Below, piece by piece: positions 59,426-64,000 of a stretch of 64,000 nucleotides of DNA; position 1 is the stretch's first letter; the number at the start of each line of letters is the position of its first letter. A program made the position numbers and the translations under genes. Below the pieces are notes generated by a model that worked only from the letters and a program-made list of their open reading frames with translations, searched no databases and was not told the origin of the DNA. This stretch comes from Hirudinaria manillensis (taxonomy: Eukaryota; Annelida; Clitellata; Hirudinida; Hirudinidae), in the NCBI GenBank assembly GCA_034509925.1, contig CM067537.1, positions 6,067,501-6,131,500 on the forward strand, given 5' to 3'.

Positions 59426-59508
59426 GATGACATCGATGACGACGACGACGATGGTGGTGATGGTGATGATGACGATGACGACGACGATGGAGGAGGCGAA
59501 TGATGATT
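59426..59508 (+). repeat. GAT/GAC/GGT trinucleotide tract
   Basis: Imperfect GAY-rich repeat; one frame reads Asp/Gly for about 25 codons and then stops. Confidence 0.75.
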
Positions 59509-59716
59509 ATTATGATGATGTTATCGGAGGTTATGTTGACGACTACTCCGGCCGAGGTAACAATGATTTGCGACCTTCAACTTATTCCAAATGGATTGAG
59601 GTATTATTTCAAATAATGTGGAAAATGACATTTATTAATTAACTGATAATGATAGAATTGCACAAAGAAACCTTTTTTCTCATGCTAGAATTTTATATCT
59701 TAAAATTATTTCTTGC

Positions 59717-59731
59717 TGAACATCATTATTA

Positions 59732-59784
<53 letters not shown>

Positions 59785-59786
59785 TC

Positions 59787-59835
<49 letters not shown>

Positions 59836-59837
59836 TC

Positions 59838-59920
<83 letters not shown>

Positions 59921-59921
59921 G
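59717..59921. repeat. Long ATT trinucleotide array, about 200 bp
   Basis: About 65 ATT units interrupted twice by a single base change to tct. The all-Tyr and all-Ile open frames through it are artefacts. Confidence 0.95.
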
Positions 59922-61979
59922 CCGTTAATCATTACTATTATTGTCATTATTATTAAATTATCTGCCATTACAACCATTGCTATGACATTTCGTCTTGACA
60001 TTCAACATGGTTGCCATTTATATTTTCAGATCTTGGTATTTAAGTTTCTTTTCTGTATCTTTCAAAAGTACATTTTTATGTCGTCTGCCTCATCTTGCAA
60101 CAAACCTTTTTTATTCTTTTTTTATCCATAATTACACAATCAAGTCTGTATTTGCCATAATTTTCCTGTCTGTTGGTATTGCCTTTTGTCCCACAAAATT
60201 ACATGTTCTTCCACGTTCACAATTTTTTCAGGTTCGTTTAAATAACACTTTTCAATAACGTGGATGTTAAGACTTCCGGTAGTTATAATTAAAATATTAA
60301 CATTAAATAATAAATATATTAAATATTAATATTATATAATATCATAATAATAAATATATAATGTAATATTAATATTAATATTAAATAATAAATATGTAAA
60401 TAACATGATTAATGAATCCAAAGTCATTTGTACGTTTTATGTAAGTTAATTATATTTTAATCCATTTTCACGGCACCTCGCCACGGATAATTTAATATAA
60501 ATTCTTCTTAGGAAGGAGAACATTATTATTAATTATGCATCAGTATTTCTTAAAAAATTATTTTTTAGTGTTTTAAAATATTTATTAAATAACGGCACTA
60601 TTAATTAATTAATTTATTTATTTATTTATTATATTTATTATTATTTTTATATTTATTTAGTTAGTTAGTCAGTTATTTACTTTTTTATTTATTTGTTTAT
60701 TTATTTATTTATTAGATAGTTTATTCATTATCACAAATCGTATCCTCATCATTATAACAGCATGAAACATATACATTTGAAGTTAACGAATAGTTTATAA
60801 GTGATTTAATCATACCATAATATTATGATTTTTAATAATTTATAATTTAAAGAAGTGAGGTAAACTTGCCTGTCGTAAGAAATCGAAAATCGCAAGAAAT
60901 ATGATGGATATCTGCGATTATTAGGAAATTGGACAATTACTTTGGGAATAATTATTATCACGAATTATGTTATAATTAATATTAATTGCAAATAAATAAT
61001 TAGATAATTAACTTATAATTTAATTGACGTAGATCTCAAATGGCGCGAACAGAAATTGGAAACCGTCGAAGATTGACGCAAGGAGTGTCTGCCTCGTTGG
61101 CGCCTTTTTAAACTATTCGCTGTCGTTTGCACGCCTATATCTGATACTACATCACTGTGTATTTATGGTCCACTCGCATCTACATTAATTACGTTTACAT
61201 AATATTTTTTTTGTTTTTAAATTGTTAAATAAAGTTAAATGTCATTTATAAATAACTTTTAAATGGTGTCTAACGTTTTACAAACTGCATGGTAAAGTTC
61301 TCCGAATGTAGAGTTCTTCTGTTGAATTTAAAATATTTATTAATTTAAATAAGATAATTAAATAACATAATTATCGACTTTTAAAGTATAATTTAATTTT
61401 ATAAATCATTCCAAATTTAAATGTTTCAAGGCAAAACATATTTTTATGAAATCCTTTTGGAATTTTGAAACATTCCTAGAATTAATCTGCGCTATATTTA
61501 TCTAAATCTTCATGAATAAATAATTTTAATGCCCAATTGAAACCATGTCCAAAAAATGGTTTATACTCTTTTCGTAGTAAACGTCAAAAATATTTGGAAA
61601 TAAAAATAAAAATATAAATTAATTTCATTATTTTTATAAAAATCAAATCTGGGTCAGAATAACTCGATATACCTTTATTTTTTAAATAAAACCAACGTTT
61701 AATTAATATTTATTTTGTAATTGATAAATTAATAATTTATAATTTAAAGTTTTAATTATTATTAATTAATTTTGTTGCTTTTAAAAATTTTAATTTTATT
61801 TTTATACTTAAAAAGAGCTTAAAATTATGGCGGATATTTTCCAAAATGAGGATCGAACGATGTCTGATGTATTTGAAAATGGAAAACAATAAAATACGCA
61901 CGAACATACCTAGAGACCAATAGAACTGATTAAACTTTAACAAAACCAAGTGCTTTCTGAACATTTTATGGACAAAGGT

Positions 61980-62231
61980 TTAAAAAAAAAAACACTGGAG
62001 CGGAAAAATCTTGAAAAGCTGAAAGGTGACATTTGTCAGTCTAATTATGTTCTGAACTCTAATTTGTGCTCGGTATTTTTCCATTAAAACTCTGACTTGC
62101 ATTAATGTGTACTGCACATCATCCGGATTTCTTCCTTCCCTCCAGTCACGGAGGGGTGCCACGGATTGCACGGACTGCGGATCTTTCCAGGAACGTTTGG
62201 AGAACTTCAATCGAAAGTCATTTAAACTCAT
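61980..62231 (-). CDS. Unassigned small open frame, 83 codons
   Basis: On the - strand an ATG directly after the acceptor-like ACAATTAGCAG opens 83 codons to TAA. The first 65 are less AT-rich than the surroundings and look protein-like (WKDPQSVQSVAPLRDWREGR, then VQYTLMQVRVLMEKYRAQIR). The last residues, encoded by a T-run, are probably not part of a real protein. No domain is recognised. It could be an internal or last exon of a gene whose other exons are unseen, or chance. Confidence 0.3.
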   Translation of the reverse strand: MSLNDFRLKFSKRSWKDPQSVQSVAPLRDWREGRNPDDVQYTLMQVRVLMEKYRAQIRVQNIIRLTNVTFQLFKIFPLQCFFF

Positions 62232-64000
62232 CTGCTAATTGTGTTTTCAATCTAAAAAAACGATCATAGAGGGGAATAATTCAGAGTAAATAACATTTTT
62301 TTAAAAAATAGTTTTTAATTCCCCTTAAAAGAAAATATTCGACAAATCAGAATTATTTCTGATAATAGAAACAGCGTCAACATTGGTGGAGATTCAATTT
62401 TCGTTTCTTCGTAGAAGTGACTGGGAACGATTTTGTTGATATTCCAAATCGCCATTTGCAATGAAATTTCAATAAAAATCTTCAAATGATTCCGAATAAT
62501 TCCTTTTGATTCTTCTCATCTTCAAAAAATAAAATAAAATAAAAACAGAGATTTCCAATTGATATCTTCGGATATTATCCACTCCTTTTGCATCGGCTCA
62601 TCCACAAACGCAATAGATTACAGAATAAATCATAAATTAAATAAACGTTGTACAAGAACCACTCAAAGGAATTAAAGCTTAACTTTGTTCATTTCAAATT
62701 GTTTATTTTTTTATTTAGAATTTCTAACCAACTTTTTCGAGTTTTAAAGAAGAAGCAGAAATACGATTTTTCGATTCAGATTTAATTATAAAAATTCAAA
62801 AATAATAATAATAATAACAATAATAATATTAATAACAATAATAATAAAATTATTAATAAGAGTAATAATTGGTGATAAAAATAAATAATTAATTATTAAT
62901 AATTGTTATAATTGCTAAAATTATAAATAAATTTATTATGACATCTCGGCTGAGGTAGAAGACATTTCTCTCTTAATTACCCAGTAAATAATTGCCAATT
63001 AAAATACATTGCTTCGTCGAATAATTGTCTGCGGTGCAGAATTATTGTATTATTAATAATTAATATTATTAATTAATAATTAATATTATTAATTAATAAT
63101 TAATATTATTAATTAATAATTAATATTATTAATTAATAATTAATATGATTAATTAATAATTATTATTATTAATTAATATTAATATTATTAATTATTAATA
63201 ATTATTAATAATTAATTAATATTAATATTATTAATTATTATTACTTATTAATTAATGTTAATAATAATAAATTAATTATTAGTATTACTAGTATTATTAG
63301 TAGCATTATTAATAATATTAATAGTATTATTAATAGTAAATTCAGCATTAATGTAAATAAAATCAACAAATAATCAATAACGAGCAGCCGAATTATACTG
63401 AAAGGTGGCCATTTCAATGAACTTAAGAAAACCAACAATGTCCAACTTTCCACGGCAGTGAAATTAATGGCGAGTGGCGCCAATTGAGCAGACGATCGTG
63501 ACGAGTCCTTGCAACTACCTGAGTCCAGTTCTTCTCCAATTCCACTCGAACAAGGAGGCCTCGAGGCCGAATGATGGAATCAAAGAGATCATCATATCTC
63601 TTCCAGATTCAGGTGATTTTTATTTTTTAGTTTTTTCTTTTTAAATTTTCACCCGATTTTCTTCGACATCTTGTGGCGCAGTTGTAGCTAATGTCGGTGA
63701 CGAATTGAAGTTCCTTTCAAGTTAAAAACTTAATGGTCGTTTTCCTGACATTAAGTTTATCCTTTTTTTAAATTAAAGGTTTTAAGGTTTATTCAATTTG
63801 AGTCTCTTCAACATGAAACACCGCAGGCTGCCGTTTTTTAAAGCATAACAATCCTCTCATTGATTAAATTTCGTGAAAATATGACAACTATTAGATTTCT
63901 ATGCAGAACTCGCTTGGTTTTTCATTGATTTGAATTTGAATAAAGTCAAAACTCAAAAAAAAAATCTCTTTTCATAGCAGACGTCTTTTGAACTCCTACG
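62232..64000. other. Intergenic to the end of the window, AT arrays, no gene assigned
   Basis: A 20-bp palindromic array is at 63041-63245. A GC-richer island at 63390-63610 has open frames on both strands with splice-like edges (a + strand donor at 63613, a - strand donor near 63523), but no frame is recognisable. An exon of a gene beyond the window is possible. Confidence 0.45.
63041..63245. repeat. 20-bp palindromic tandem array (attaattaataattaatatt)
   Basis: Five or six units of a self-complementary AT-only motif, decaying to the right into irregular ATT/AAT sequence. Confidence 0.9.

Larger units (their letters stand above)
57122..61979. other. Intergenic, dense AT repeats, no gene assigned
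   Basis: Arrays at 58503-58798, 59426-59508 and 59717-59921 are listed separately; TTTA runs occur at 60610-60712. Open frames are short or repeat-driven. Confidence 0.55.

Noticed and set aside
59649..59928. Poly-Tyr and poly-Ile open frames
   Set aside because: They are translations of an ATT microsatellite.
63390..63613. Exon at the right edge of the window
   Set aside because: Open frames exist on both strands with splice-like edges, but neither has a complete acceptor/donor pair nor a recognisable peptide; the local rise in GC explains the lack of stops.

Overview
The window is nuclear DNA from an animal. It is strongly AT-rich and full of trinucleotide and tetranucleotide repeats. Its genes are split by spliceosomal introns (GT...AG), and every recognisable product is metazoan. 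The gene set (a TACE-type ADAM, a somatostatin/allatostatin-C-like receptor, MYORG, an HNMT-like methyltransferase) and the relic Helitron and LINE copies fit an invertebrate bilaterian, perhaps a lophotrochozoan. That placement is inference; the species cannot be read from the sequence. I found nothing prokaryotic, no viral genes, no CRISPR array and no convincing tRNA or rRNA.

Layout. 1-3445: repeats and a 366-bp Helitron-like element. 3446-5932 (+): an unrecognised 828-aa protein in one exon. 6412-11569 (-): RTF1 of the Paf1 complex, 14 exons, all phases consistent, 625 aa. 12956-13912 (-): histamine N-methyltransferase-like enzyme, 2 exons. 15700-18102 (+): MYORG-type GH31 glycosidase, 2 exons. 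20586-21556 (+): SOSS complex subunit C (INIP), 5 exons. 22921-25083 (+): EDC3, 5 exons. 26043-33596 (-): ADAM17/TACE, 18 exons placed, extreme 5' and 3' ends uncertain. 40751-48552 (-): a class A neuropeptide receptor in 2 exons split by a 5.7-kb intron. 48553-64000 is gene-poor: a 905-bp pure GGAT repeat, a LINE relic, a 95-bp inverted repeat and many AT-rich tandem arrays.

The genes do not form a pathway. They are housekeeping functions (transcription elongation, DNA repair, mRNA decapping) mixed with cell-surface and signalling genes. EDC3 and ADAM17 are convergent and may overlap at their 3' ends. The HNMT-like gene and MYORG are divergent.

The most striking observation is a 6-base micro-exon in ADAM17. 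It supplies the catalytic Glu of the zinc motif HELGHSFGSHHDD, and skipping it would keep the frame while deleting only that Glu and the Leu. Other points of interest are frequent 5' splice sites with a pyrimidine at +3 (16 of 42), a possible alternative acidic last exon for INIP, a long open frame after the UGA stop of the unknown gene, and a receptor with very large extracellular loop 2 and intracellular loop 3.
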